From CAMLJR01 sp964631955 (GTDB lineage: Bacteria; Pseudomonadota; Gammaproteobacteria; Pseudomonadales; CAMLJR01), in NCBI GenBank assembly GCA_964631955.1, contig CAZWBA010000001.1, positions 124,001 through 188,000 on the forward strand: a DNA stretch of 64,000 bases, given 5' to 3'. Shown here one piece after another: positions 42,335-51,206 of this stretch. The notes beneath the pieces are model-generated. The model searched no databases, had not been told where the DNA came from, and worked only from the letters and a program-made list of their open reading frames with translations. Within the stretch, counting starts at the first letter, position 1. Each line of letters begins with the position of its first letter. A program made the translations under genes and the position numbers.

Positions 42335-43588
42335 ATGGATAAAAAAACCATCGTCCGCCCCGGCCGCGTCATCAAGGAAAAGAAAATCACGCAAATGCCC
42401 GTGTCCGGGCTGAAAATCGGCATGTACGTGCGCGAGCTCGATCGTCCCTGGCTGGAAACGCCGTTCATTCTGCAAGGCTTTCCAATCCGGACCATCGAAG
42501 ATATCGAGGAAATCGCCAAACACTGCGAGTGGGTGGTCGTCGAAGTGGGCGAAGATGTCTGGCAGCCCGCGCAGGAGCGCGTACTCCAGGCGGAACGCAT
42601 GCAGCGCGCACAGACACATACCCCTTCCGCCACGCGCAGCGACGAATTGCGCAACGCGCAGAATGCTCACACCCATGCGCGCACCCTCACGCGCTCGTTC
42701 ATGGACGATGTGCGTCTGGGCCGCGGCATCGATATCAAGGAGGTGAAAGCGACCGTTTCGGAATGCGTGCGCAGCGTGTTGCGCAATCCCGATGCGATGT
42801 TATGGATGTCGAAACTGCGCGACAAGGATGCATATACCTCGGAACACAGTTTGAATGTCGGCCTGCTCGCGATCGCTTTCGGTCGCCATTTCGGCGCCAG
42901 CGAGGAGGATCTCAACAAACTCGGCATGGCGGGCATGCTGCACGATGTTGGCAAAATGCAGACCCCGCAGGACGTTCTGCTCAAGGAAGGCCGGTTGAGC
43001 GACGACGAATTCGAGTTGATGAAAATGCACGCACAGCAGGGGCGGGATATTTTGCTCTCACATCGAAATATTTATCACGGTGCCATCGATGTCGCGTACG
43101 GGCACCACGAAAATCTGGATGGCAGCGGCTATCCGCGCGGCATTAAATCCGGCGGCATCACCGATTTCACCCGCATTGTGACGCTATGCGATGTTTACGA
43201 TGCCATCACCAGCGATCGTATCTACAAGAGAGGAGCGTCGTCGCTCAACGCGCTCAAGATCATCCAGGACCAGGCAGGAAAAAAATTCGATGCGCGACTT
43301 GCGCAGGAATTTATCGAATGTATCGGCCTGTATCCTCCCGGCAGCATTGTCGAATTACATAATGGCGAGGCCGGCATCGTCATCAGCACCAATCATCGCC
43401 ATCGTCATTTGCCGAAAGTGATGATCGTGCGCGACCAACAAAAGCAGCCGTGCCCGGAGCGCGTGCTCAATCTGGAAAAAGTGGCGGCATCGGGTTCAGC
43501 GGAACAACTGATCAGAAATGTGCTGCCGAACGGCACACATGGCATTCGCGTGGAAGCGTTTATTGAAAAAGGCCTGACAATGGATTGA
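42335..43588 (+). CDS. HD-GYP domain cyclic-di-GMP phosphodiesterase
   Basis: A 417-residue protein with an N-terminal DUF3391-type domain (residues 15-110) and an HD-GYP domain (about 145-330). The metal and signature motifs are visible: EHSLNVGLLAI, MLHDVGKMQTP, MKMHAQQGRDIL, and HHENLDGSGYPRG. Such enzymes cleave c-di-GMP to pGpG/GMP. A PilZ-domain gene, coding for a c-di-GMP receptor, lies convergently on its 3' side with a gap of 12 bases. Both may tune biofilm traits such as the pga system, an inference. Confidence 0.94.
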   Translation: MDKKTIVRPGRVIKEKKITQMPVSGLKIGMYVRELDRPWLETPFILQGFPIRTIEDIEEIAKHCEWVVVEVGEDVWQPAQERVLQAERMQRAQTHTPSATRSDELRNAQNAHTHARTLTRSFMDDVRLGRGIDIKEVKATVSECVRSVLRNPDAMLWMSKLRDKDAYTSEHSLNVGLLAIAFGRHFGASEEDLNKLGMAGMLHDVGKMQTPQDVLLKEGRLSDDEFELMKMHAQQGRDILLSHRNIYHGAIDVAYGHHENLDGSGYPRGIKSGGITDFTRIVTLCDVYDAITSDRIYKRGASSLNALKIIQDQAGKKFDARLAQEFIECIGLYPPGSIVELHNGEAGIVISTNHRHRHLPKVMIVRDQQKQPCPERVLNLEKVAASGSAEQLIRNVLPNGTHGIRVEAFIEKGLTMD

Positions 43589-43600
43589 GAGAGACATTCA

Positions 43601-44032
43601 TTACGAACGCGATCGCGACGCGCTGAACAACTCCGAAAACTCGCTCGCATACAGCGCAATCCATTCCCCCGCCGCCTGCTCGCTATCGAGCGCACGCCCT
43701 TCCTCGCTGAGCACCTGCTGCCGATAGTGTTCGATCTGGCACAACTGTTCGACCATCTTGGTTTTGAATGCATCCTGCGAACCAAAGGCGATGCCGACTT
43801 CATAACAGGGCGGCGCCGGCCGACACCAGACCACCACGCCACAACCGCGATATTCCGGCCAGATGAGCGGGATGCGCAATTGAATGGCGGCGCCGACTGC
43901 GATGGGCTCATCGACGGCACAGGCAAAGCCGCCAGTGCTGACATTTCGCATTTCGGGTACTTGCTGCACAGCGACGCGCTCAATCGCGAGTTCGATCGGA
44001 ATGGTGCTGGGATGCCGGACGAATTTCCGCAT
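43601..44032 (-). CDS. PilZ-domain protein (c-di-GMP receptor)
   Basis: A 143-residue PilZ protein. The binding motifs are near the N-terminus: RKFVRHPSTIPIEL (the RxxxR type motif) and RNVSTGGFACAV (the D/NxSxxG motif). The rest forms a beta barrel and a C-terminal helical tail. I start at ATG 44032 because a GGGG-type ribosome binding site precedes it and the conserved part begins there; the longer frame to 44095 adds 21 residues without character. It binds c-di-GMP and passes the signal to an unknown partner. Confidence 0.88.
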   Translation of the reverse strand: MRKFVRHPSTIPIELAIERVAVQQVPEMRNVSTGGFACAVDEPIAVGAAIQLRIPLIWPEYRGCGVVVWCRPAPPCYEVGIAFGSQDAFKTKMVEQLCQIEHYRQQVLSEEGRALDSEQAAGEWIALYASEFSELFSASRSRS

Positions 44033-44104
44033 GATGCCCCGCCAGTTATTTATTGATCGACAGTCTTGCTGCTGCGTCGCGTTGCCTGATTTCACCCGTC
44101 AAGC

Positions 44105-44132
44105 AATTAACCTCGCGATCGCGAGGTTAATT
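44105..44132. repeat. 28-bp perfect palindrome
   Basis: Bases 44105-44118 are the exact reverse complement of 44119-44132, with no loop. The centre is CGCGATCGCG flanked by AATTAACCT/AGGTTAATT arms. It lies between the fabY stop and the PilZ gene start, about 70 bases before the latter. It could be an operator for a dimeric regulator, a terminator for fabY or a site for a DNA-binding protein. The lack of a loop argues against a simple terminator. Confidence 0.85.
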
Positions 44133-44174
44133 ATCCGGAGCGAATTCAGTATATACAGACGGGATGAGAGCCGA

Positions 44175-46043
44175 TCAATCAATCCACTCTCTAAAAGGCG
44201 ACACAAATTCCAAATCGATCGGTTGACCGAAACCCGGAATCGCAATCGCACTTTTCGATAAACCGAGCTCGCTGGCGCTCAACACGTTGTGATCGAATTT
44301 ATAAATGGTTTTCAAATCGCCGCTGCACGCCGCCGCGTCGTATTGCGCCGAACGCTCGCGTACCGCGTGATTGCGTTCATGCCACGCGCTCATCGCTTTC
44401 GCGCCATGACGTTTGCCGAGCATGCGCTGCACCACATGCGGACTCAATACCGGAGCCGACGCATTGTTGCCGCCGAAACCTTTGGCATTGAGAATCGCGC
44501 TGTCGATGCCCTCGGGGCCGACTTCAACGTGTTCATTGCTGATCGATAAATTGCTGCGATGCACATCGTCGGCGATGTGATCGATGGTTTTGATGCCGGG
44601 AATCAAACCGTGCGCCCATACGCCGAGCGTCGCCGCCAGCTGATCGCCCGATGCCGGGCCGAGCGAATGACCGATATACGCTTTGATCGCAGCAACCGGC
44701 CAGTGCGCAATGCCAAACGTTTTCGCGGTTTCGTTGAGAATATGCGATTCCGACACGCGATTCTGCGGGGTGCTAGTGCCATGCGCCTGCACGAATGAAC
44801 GCTGACGCAGCGATTCTTCGCCGAGAATCGCACGCACGGTGGCGGCCGCCTTTGCGACGGTCACGTAATTACCGGCTCCCGGACCCGAAATCGATTTCTT
44901 GTGGCCATCGGCATTGACGAATACATCGGGCACGGCGCCCAGAATATTCGCTCCCAATTGCAAAGCCAGTTCATCATCCATCAGCACGATGTATTGCGCG
45001 CCCTCCGCAATCGTGAAACCGCAATTGTTGCTGAACGGACGCGCGGCGCGGCGCCAATCCGGCACCGTGCGTCCCGTATGCGCATCGAGCGCCAGCAGAT
45101 CCTTGTCTTCGGCGAGCGCGCCCATCGCGGCGAAACCTTCCATGACATCGGGCACGATCGGCGCTTCGCTCGAACCGACGATCGCAACGCGTGCGCGGCC
45201 ACTGCGAATGTCGTCGACACCCTGACGCAGACTGTAGAGAAATGTCGCACACGCGCCCGCATTGCCGCCCGTCTGGCCGATATTGCCGAACACATACGCG
45301 TTGACGAAATCCGCCGGCATTTCGAGGAGGCCGAAAGGCAATTGTTTCGACGTCACACGTTTGCCGCGATAGCGAGAACCGAGCATGCCACCATTGCCAT
45401 TTTCATCGCACTGCGACATCGCATTGCCGGCATAGCAGCTGATCTGATCGGGGGCGACGTGCTTGCATACCACCTCCCAATCGATACCGAGCGAACCGAG
45501 TGCATCGGAGGCGGCGAAAATCGACAACTGCAAACCGCGCGGATGATTGCGCGATTGATAGAGCGAACCGGGGTCGAAACCGCTCGGCAATTGACCCGCT
45601 GCCTGCACGCGCATGACTTCGGTATCGGGCAACAGGAATTCGGTTTCACCGCGAATCTCGATACGCACATTGCGATCGCCGATATCGCTGACCTGCCAGT
45701 TTTCGGGAATCGTATCGGGAAGATTGCGCGCCCTGGTGACGAAACTCACGGGCTGCGCATTCGCATCCACCGGCAGACGGCGATTGAGCGGTGCCCGATC
45801 GGGATCGAACCATTCGGGTTCGATACGGCGAATCAGCGTGTGATCGAGAATAAAGCGACGCTGCTCTTCATTGACGGTATCGCCGAGTGGCAGTTGCATC
45901 AGCGACGCGAGACTGCGCAATGTGCTGTGCACATAGACCTCGGGAAGCGCATCGATCACCATGCGCCGGTAACCGTGATGGAACGAACTGCGGCCGGCGG
46001 CGTTGATACCGCCAAGACCAACGATCAGGGGAAGTCTTGCCAT
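44175..46043 (-). CDS. fabY: beta-ketoacyl-ACP synthase FabY
   Basis: This 622-residue protein is a ketosynthase of the thiolase fold with a long N-terminal part, as in Pseudomonas aeruginosa FabY (PA5174). FabY condenses acetyl-CoA with malonyl-ACP to start fatty-acid synthesis and so replaces FabH. The catalytic triad is visible as Cys in GNAGACATFLYSLRQG, His in VQAHGTSTPQNRVSES and His in KAYIGHSLGPASGDQL. Length and order fit. It stands alone and is divergent from a GlxA-type regulator with a gap of about 160 bases. Confidence 0.93.
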   Translation of the reverse strand: MARLPLIVGLGGINAAGRSSFHHGYRRMVIDALPEVYVHSTLRSLASLMQLPLGDTVNEEQRRFILDHTLIRRIEPEWFDPDRAPLNRRLPVDANAQPVSFVTRARNLPDTIPENWQVSDIGDRNVRIEIRGETEFLLPDTEVMRVQAAGQLPSGFDPGSLYQSRNHPRGLQLSIFAASDALGSLGIDWEVVCKHVAPDQISCYAGNAMSQCDENGNGGMLGSRYRGKRVTSKQLPFGLLEMPADFVNAYVFGNIGQTGGNAGACATFLYSLRQGVDDIRSGRARVAIVGSSEAPIVPDVMEGFAAMGALAEDKDLLALDAHTGRTVPDWRRAARPFSNNCGFTIAEGAQYIVLMDDELALQLGANILGAVPDVFVNADGHKKSISGPGAGNYVTVAKAAATVRAILGEESLRQRSFVQAHGTSTPQNRVSESHILNETAKTFGIAHWPVAAIKAYIGHSLGPASGDQLAATLGVWAHGLIPGIKTIDHIADDVHRSNLSISNEHVEVGPEGIDSAILNAKGFGGNNASAPVLSPHVVQRMLGKRHGAKAMSAWHERNHAVRERSAQYDAAACSGDLKTIYKFDHNVLSASELGLSKSAIAIPGFGQPIDLEFVSPFREWID

Positions 46044-46203
46044 GTGGGTGTGTCCTTGTGAGAGCGGCCGGGGCAGCGAGGGGACGTGCGTTTGGACTCG
46101 AAACCAAAAACTGCAATGCTGTTGCGAATTTGTTGCCGTATTGTAAAGCGAGTGTTACGAAGTATACTGGCCAAACCAGCCACAAAACTGGATTATTCCG
46201 CCA

Positions 46204-47217
46204 GTGCCGCACATCACTCTCCTGGCCTTGCCACACGCTCTCGCCTCCAGCCTGGCGCTGCCGATGGAGATGCTGACAGCAGCCGATAACCTGGTACGCA
46301 CGCAGTCGCAGCGCGGCAAAACCTCTCCCGTGCGCGCGCTGCACTGCCATGTCGTCGGTCCGAATGACGACAGGGAAATCACCACCGCCACCGGCCTAAC
46401 ACTAAGACTCAGCGGCAATGCACGCGATATCTCCACCACCGATCTGTTGATTATTCCGGCGCTGTGGCGCAATCCGCTCACCACATTGCAGCGGCACGCC
46501 GATTTATTACCCTGGCTGCAACAACTCGCGCGGCACGACACGCATATCTGTGCGGTTGGCACCGGTAGCTTTTTACTCGCGGAAGCGGGATTGCTGACGC
46601 ATAAACCCGCGACGACGCACTGGTTTTACTTCGACCAGTTCGCGCGTCGCTACCCGCAGATTCAACTCCAGCGTCATCATCTGATCACAGAGGCGGGAAA
46701 TATTTTTTGTGCAGGCTCGGTCAACTCCGTGGCGGACCTGACCATTCATTTCATCGAACTGTATTACGGCGCACAGATTGCCCGCAAAGTTGAAGCGCAA
46801 TTTTCACCCGAAATCCGCCGCCCGTTCGAAAGCCACGTCTACACCGAAGGCGGAGCCGATTTACACGGCGATGAACTCATTGCGCAAGCGCAGGATATTT
46901 TGCGCAGTCGCTACGCGGAAACGGTCAACATCGAAGAACTGGCGCATCAACTCGGCATCAGCGGACGTTCGTTCGCCCGGCGCTTCAAAAACGCAACAGG
47001 TCTCAGCCCGAATCTTTATTTGCAGCAGCAACGCCTCAACACCGCGCGTGAATTATTGCGCACGAGCAATCTTTCGGTTGCAGAAGTCGCAAATGCAGTA
47101 GGTTATAGCGATAGCGATTACTTTTGTCGACGTTTCCGCAATGCGATGAAACAAACACCGAGCACTTATCGGGCCTCGGTGCGCGGAAAATTATTCAGCG
47201 TTACTCGTCAGCCTTGA
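46204..47217 (+). CDS. GlxA-family transcriptional regulator (DJ-1/PfpI plus AraC HTH)
   Basis: A 337-residue regulator with an N-terminal DJ-1/PfpI-like domain (about 1-185; the nucleophile elbow region reads HICAVGTGSFLLAEAGLL, with no Cys at the elbow, so it is a sensor not an enzyme) and a C-terminal AraC helix-turn-helix pair (IEELAHQLGISGRSFARRF and VAEVANAVGYSDSDYFCRRF). The start is a GTG at 46204. It is divergent from fabY, so it may act on it, but GlxA-type regulators usually control distant catabolic genes. Confidence 0.9.
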   Translation: MPHITLLALPHALASSLALPMEMLTAADNLVRTQSQRGKTSPVRALHCHVVGPNDDREITTATGLTLRLSGNARDISTTDLLIIPALWRNPLTTLQRHADLLPWLQQLARHDTHICAVGTGSFLLAEAGLLTHKPATTHWFYFDQFARRYPQIQLQRHHLITEAGNIFCAGSVNSVADLTIHFIELYYGAQIARKVEAQFSPEIRRPFESHVYTEGGADLHGDELIAQAQDILRSRYAETVNIEELAHQLGISGRSFARRFKNATGLSPNLYLQQQRLNTARELLRTSNLSVAEVANAVGYSDSDYFCRRFRNAMKQTPSTYRASVRGKLFSVTRQP

Positions 47218-47315
47218 TCTGATAAATATAATTTGCGAGAATTTGACTCGTTGAGCTCTTCTTCATTGCCCAATGCGGAATAATTAAGCAGATATATTTT
47301 CAACAATGGACTGTA

Positions 47316-47367
47316 CGATTTAAAACGAACCGTACGATTTAAAACAATGGATTGAGCGATTTAAAAC
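47316..47367. repeat. three 11-base direct repeats upstream of the cold-shock gene
   Basis: CGATTTAAAAC occurs at 47316-47326, 47335-47345 and 47357-47367, that is with periods of 19 and 22 bases. The flanks are partly alike too (ACAATGGATTGAG and ACAATAGATTGATG). The array lies 120-170 bases before the cold-shock-domain gene in an AT-rich stretch of 268 bases without a gene (47218-47485). It could be a set of regulator sites; no regulator is known. Confidence 0.7.
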
Positions 47368-47485
47368 AATAGATTGATGATCAGAGAAAAGCTTAAAAAT
47401 TATCCTTCTTCTTCAATAACACCTGTTCTATCGCCCTTAAATTACATTCAACCATTCAAATTAACTTACAGACATTTATTACATT

Positions 47486-47734
47486 ATGCGCACAACTGTG
47501 AAGTGGTTTAACGCTGTGAAAGGTTATGGCTTTCTTGAAAACGGCGCCGGCCCCGACGTCTATGTAAACGCCAAAAGCATTCGTGGTAACGATAAAATCA
47601 ATGTCGGCGATGTGGTCGAGTTCGAATGTCATGTATTCGATGGCAAACTGGTCGCCAAGCACGTCCAGCCCGTACGCAAACAGCAACGCGACAATTTCAA
47701 CCGCATTCAGCAACCACACTTCGTCATGCAATAA
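47486..47734 (+). CDS. cold-shock-domain protein, divergent
   Basis: An 82-residue nucleic-acid-binding protein with a cold-shock domain (residues 1-62). VKWFNAVKGYGFLENG carries RNP1 (KGYGF) as in CspA. The RNP2 motif, normally VFVHF-like, reads VYVNA, so the usual His and the last aromatic residue are lost. The tail (63-82) is basic and polar. This makes it a divergent member of the CspA family. The gene is short, AT-rich upstream, and convergent with der. The function is presumably RNA binding, but a reduced affinity is likely. Confidence 0.85.
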   Translation: MRTTVKWFNAVKGYGFLENGAGPDVYVNAKSIRGNDKINVGDVVEFECHVFDGKLVAKHVQPVRKQQRDNFNRIQQPHFVMQ

Positions 47735-47817
47735 ACCTGCTCGATGCCACGTGTTTCAACAGCATGCAGATCATGCATGCTCATGCGATGTATCGAAACC
47801 GAAGCAGCTGCTCGCTC

Positions 47818-49230
47818 TTATTTTTTCTTCGCAGATTTTTTGACGTGCCGTATCAGGCGGCGTTTGCGTTCGATTTGACGCTCGGTAAGCATATTGCGCT
47901 TGCCCGCGTAGGGATTATCGCCCGTGCGAAATTCAATGCGCACCGGCGTGCCGACGAGCCGCAATTCGCGGCGAAAGGTTTTTTCCAGATAGCGCTGATA
48001 GGCTCGCGGCACATCCGCCGTTTGATTACCGTGAATCACGATGAGCGGGGGATTGCTGCCGCCGGCGTGAGCGTAACGCAATTTGATGCGGCGACCATTT
48101 ACGAGCGGCGGGGCGTGATCAAAAACTGCCTTCTCCAGAATCTGCGTCAACCGATGCGTCTGCAGTTTCTGCGTCGCCGCGAGATAAGCCGCGCGCACCG
48201 ATTCATATAAATGACCGACACCGGTTCCGTGCAATGCGGAAATAAAATGAATCTGCGCGTAATCGATGAACTGCAGGCGTCGCTCCAGTTCATTTTTCAC
48301 ATACTGCTTGTGCTGGTCAGCGAGACCATCCCACTTGTTGATACCGACGACCAGAGCGCGACCGGCATCAACCACGTGACCGAGCAAATGCAAATCCTGA
48401 TCGACCACGCCTTCGCTGGCATCGAGCAGTAAAATCACGACATTGGCATCGTCGATCGCCTTTAATGTTTTCACGATGGAAAACTTTTCGACCGTTTCAT
48501 GCACATTTTTGCGGCGACGAATTCCGGCGGTATCGATCAGCGTGAAGACTTCGTCATTGCGTTCGTAACGAATGTAAACGCTGTCGCGTGTGGTGCCCGG
48601 CTGATCGTAAACGACAACACGATCCTCGCCGAGCAATCGATTCACCAGCGTCGATTTACCCACATTCGGGCGGCCGACGATCGCAATCTTGATGCCGGGA
48701 TCCAGCTCCGCTTCATCGGCTTCCGCGTTGCTTTCCGGTTCGGGGAACAGCGCGAGCATGTCCTCGAACAAGGGCTTGATACCGCGGCCGTGAGTCGCCG
48801 TGGTGGGATAAATTTTATCGGCGCCGAAGCGATAGATATCAGCGAGCGCCTCGTCGACATTCACACCGTCGATTTTATTGGCGACGAAAAAAATCGGTTT
48901 GTTGTAGCCGCGCAGCTTCTGCGCGAGCTGCTCATCCACCGAAGTCAAACCCTCGCGCGCATCGACCATGAAAACCACGGCGTCAGCTTCGACGACAGCC
49001 TGCTGCGATTGCTGCGCCACCGCGGAGTCGATACCTTCCTCCTGCCCGGTGATGCCTGCCGTGTCGATGACGATGAAATGGCGCGTACCCAGCTTCGCTT
49101 CGCCGTATTGGCGATCGCGCGTCAATCCCGGAAGGTTGGCGACGAGCGCATCCTGCGTTTTGGTAACGCGATTGAACAATGTCGATTTGCCGACATTGGG
49201 ACGACCGACGAGCGCAAATACCGGAATCAT
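47818..49230 (-). CDS. der: ribosome-assembly GTPase Der (EngA)
   Basis: A 470-residue protein with two GTPase domains in tandem, a feature unique to Der. The first P-loop is GRPNVGKSTLFNR (residues 8-20) and the second is GRPNVGKSTLVNRLLG (around 187). Each is followed by its DTAG and N/TKxD motifs (NKIDG, NKWDG). A C-terminal KH-like domain ends the protein, rich in Lys and Arg. Der helps mature the 50S subunit. It is the last gene of a minus-strand run bamB-der; the hairpin at 49241-49301 separates the two. Confidence 0.97.
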   Translation of the reverse strand: MIPVFALVGRPNVGKSTLFNRVTKTQDALVANLPGLTRDRQYGEAKLGTRHFIVIDTAGITGQEEGIDSAVAQQSQQAVVEADAVVFMVDAREGLTSVDEQLAQKLRGYNKPIFFVANKIDGVNVDEALADIYRFGADKIYPTTATHGRGIKPLFEDMLALFPEPESNAEADEAELDPGIKIAIVGRPNVGKSTLVNRLLGEDRVVVYDQPGTTRDSVYIRYERNDEVFTLIDTAGIRRRKNVHETVEKFSIVKTLKAIDDANVVILLLDASEGVVDQDLHLLGHVVDAGRALVVGINKWDGLADQHKQYVKNELERRLQFIDYAQIHFISALHGTGVGHLYESVRAAYLAATQKLQTHRLTQILEKAVFDHAPPLVNGRRIKLRYAHAGGSNPPLIVIHGNQTADVPRAYQRYLEKTFRRELRLVGTPVRIEFRTGDNPYAGKRNMLTERQIERKRRLIRHVKKSAKKK

Positions 49231-49240
49231 AGATGGTGGA

Positions 49241-49301
49241 TAGCTGTTAGCCTTCAGCGGTAGTTTTTTTGCAGAGAACTACCGCCATCGACCAACAGCT
49301 A
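49241..49301. repeat. nested inverted repeats between bamB and der
   Basis: The outer arms TAGCTGTT (49241-49248) and AACAGCTA (49294-49301) enclose the inner arms GCGGTAGTT (49257-49265) and AACTACCGC (49277-49285). Both pairs are perfect. The outer right arm includes the bamB stop codon. The structure fills the gap between the two genes and could act as a processing site or attenuate read-through from bamB to der. Confidence 0.8.
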
Positions 49302-50459
49302 CTTCTTCTCCAATTTATAGGCAGCCAGTTCGCCGCCGCTGCCATAAACATACAAAATATCGTCGACCACGATCGGCGCTACACGAATGCCGTCGCTATC
49401 GACTCGCGCGCGCGCAACGAAATTCCCATCGCTCTGTGCGAGCAAATGCAAATAACCTTCAGCATCACCGACGGCGATATAGCCGCCGAAAGTGGTCGAG
49501 CCACTTAATTGCCGACGCGCGAGTGCGGTTTGCTCCCAGCGCGCACCCTGATTGTTTTTCGTGAATGCCGTGATATTTCCGTTGGCGGCAACTACATAAA
49601 CATTGCCGAAGCCCGCGCTCAAACCGACATAGCTCGACGCATTGGTTTCCCACAGCCGGCGACCGCTGCGTAAATCGAGCGCGGCGAGGCGGCCCTGGTA
49701 CGACACGACGTACAGGATGTCGCCATCGATCAGCAGATTACCCGCGATATCGCTCTGACGTTCGATTTCCGAACTGCCCTGCGCCACACCGACACGCGTC
49801 TCCCACAAAGGCTGCCCGGTTGTAACGTCGACCGCGATAACCTTGCCGTTATTGAGCCCGGCAATCACGCCGGTCTCATACAGGATCGGCGTGCTGCTTG
49901 CGCGCAGGCTCAACACCGGCGAGCCCGCCGCGTACAGCCATTTTTTTTCGCCGGTTTTCGCATCGAGCCCAACCAGATTACCGCTGAACGTCACCGCAAC
50001 GACGACATTGCCATCGCTCTGCGGCGGCGCGAGCACTTGGCCATTCACCTGTGTTTTCCATAACGTCTCGCCGCTTTTTTCGTCGAGCGCCCAGACGCGG
50101 CCATCCTCGGTGCCGACCATGACCAGACCACCGCCGGCACCGACACCGCCGCAAATGGGCTGATCGATATCGGCGTCCCACAACGAGCGGCCACTAATGC
50201 GATCGTACGCTTCGATCTCGCCATTGGCCGCCGCCGCAAAAATTTTCTCGTCACGAATCGCCGGAGTCAGCCGGTTGTAAAACTTTCCATCACCATTGCC
50301 AATGCCGTGGCTCCACACCTTGTCGAACTCGCGCTCCGCCTGAAACTCAGGCAGCGGCGATGGCTGCTGTTCCTTTTCGTCGGTGGAGCTGCAGCCTGCC
50401 AGCGCCACGACCAGCAGCAACAGCGAATAACGGGATAAATCGAGCATACGCTTGCGCAC
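49299..50459 (-). CDS. bamB: outer-membrane assembly lipoprotein BamB
   Basis: A 386-residue lipoprotein of the BAM complex, which inserts beta-barrel proteins in the outer membrane. The signal peptide ends in a lipobox (VALAGC, Cys23), and the mature protein has repeated WD/PQQ-like blades (DAKTGEKKWLY, DVTTGQPLWET, DLRSGRRLWET) that form the eight-bladed propeller. The GTG at 50459 is preceded by GGAG in the end of yfgM and lies directly after that stop. The order hisS-yfgM-bamB-der is conserved in gammaproteobacteria. Confidence 0.96.
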   Translation of the reverse strand: MRKRMLDLSRYSLLLLVVALAGCSSTDEKEQQPSPLPEFQAEREFDKVWSHGIGNGDGKFYNRLTPAIRDEKIFAAAANGEIEAYDRISGRSLWDADIDQPICGGVGAGGGLVMVGTEDGRVWALDEKSGETLWKTQVNGQVLAPPQSDGNVVVAVTFSGNLVGLDAKTGEKKWLYAAGSPVLSLRASSTPILYETGVIAGLNNGKVIAVDVTTGQPLWETRVGVAQGSSEIERQSDIAGNLLIDGDILYVVSYQGRLAALDLRSGRRLWETNASSYVGLSAGFGNVYVVAANGNITAFTKNNQGARWEQTALARRQLSGSTTFGGYIAVGDAEGYLHLLAQSDGNFVARARVDSDGIRVAPIVVDDILYVYGSGGELAAYKLEKK

Positions 50460-51167
50460 TTAGGATGCTCCTTGAGCTTTTGCTTCGTCCGTAGCGGGGG
50501 CGGCCTGCAAATCACGCAATTTCATTTCGAGCAATGGATCATTGATCGGCGTCGACATCTGCTTCTCAAGCTCCTGTGCACGCACATACGCTGCACGCGC
50601 CGCTTCGATATCGCCGCGCGCCTGCGCGATATCGCCCTTCAACTGCAGATATGCGCTCGCATAACTGCCTGCCGATTTCTCGTCGAGTTGCGCCAGCGCG
50701 CCATCGTCGTCGCCTTTAGCATGGAGAACGCGCGCCAGACGCAATCCGGCCAGCGCCCTGATTTCATCGGCGGGTTTATGTTCGAGCACCCACTTCAATT
50801 CGGTTTCAGCCTGGGCGAGATCGTTCTCATCCACCGCCAGCTTCGCTTTAAACAGCGCGGCGAATTGCGCGTACGTCGAACTTTCAAAATCATTCTTCAG
50901 AGTTTCGGCAAGATGGCGTGCGGTAGCCAGCTGCTCTTTCGTTTTCGTCGCATCCGCAGCACCCGAATCGAGCGCGCGAATCGCCTGCAACAAATTCTGA
51001 TAATCGACCGAGGCGGTATCTGCGCGATGCTGCTGGCGCTGCTGCCAGCTAAAAATACCGAACGCGGCAACCGCCGCCACCAGCATGCCGATGAGAAGAT
51101 GGCGGCCATTTTCACGAAACCATGACTTTAATGCTTCGATTTGTTCTTCTTCGGATTGATAAGCCAT
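50460..51167 (-). CDS. yfgM: YfgM-type tetratricopeptide membrane protein
   Basis: A 235-residue protein with a short cytoplasmic N-terminus (MAYQSEEEQIEALKSWFREN), one membrane helix (about residues 24-42) and a periplasmic TPR-like domain (about 60-210). This is the plan of YfgM, an ancillary subunit that links the SecYEG translocon to periplasmic chaperones. The tail is Ala- and Thr-rich. The position between hisS and bamB is conserved. The stop touches the bamB start codon. Confidence 0.92.
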   Translation of the reverse strand: MAYQSEEEQIEALKSWFRENGRHLLIGMLVAAVAAFGIFSWQQRQQHRADTASVDYQNLLQAIRALDSGAADATKTKEQLATARHLAETLKNDFESSTYAQFAALFKAKLAVDENDLAQAETELKWVLEHKPADEIRALAGLRLARVLHAKGDDDGALAQLDEKSAGSYASAYLQLKGDIAQARGDIEAARAAYVRAQELEKQMSTPINDPLLEMKLRDLQAAPATDEAKAQGAS

Positions 51168-51206
51168 TATCGATTTACCCTCGTAAAATCTTTTGTGACG
51201 ATGTCG

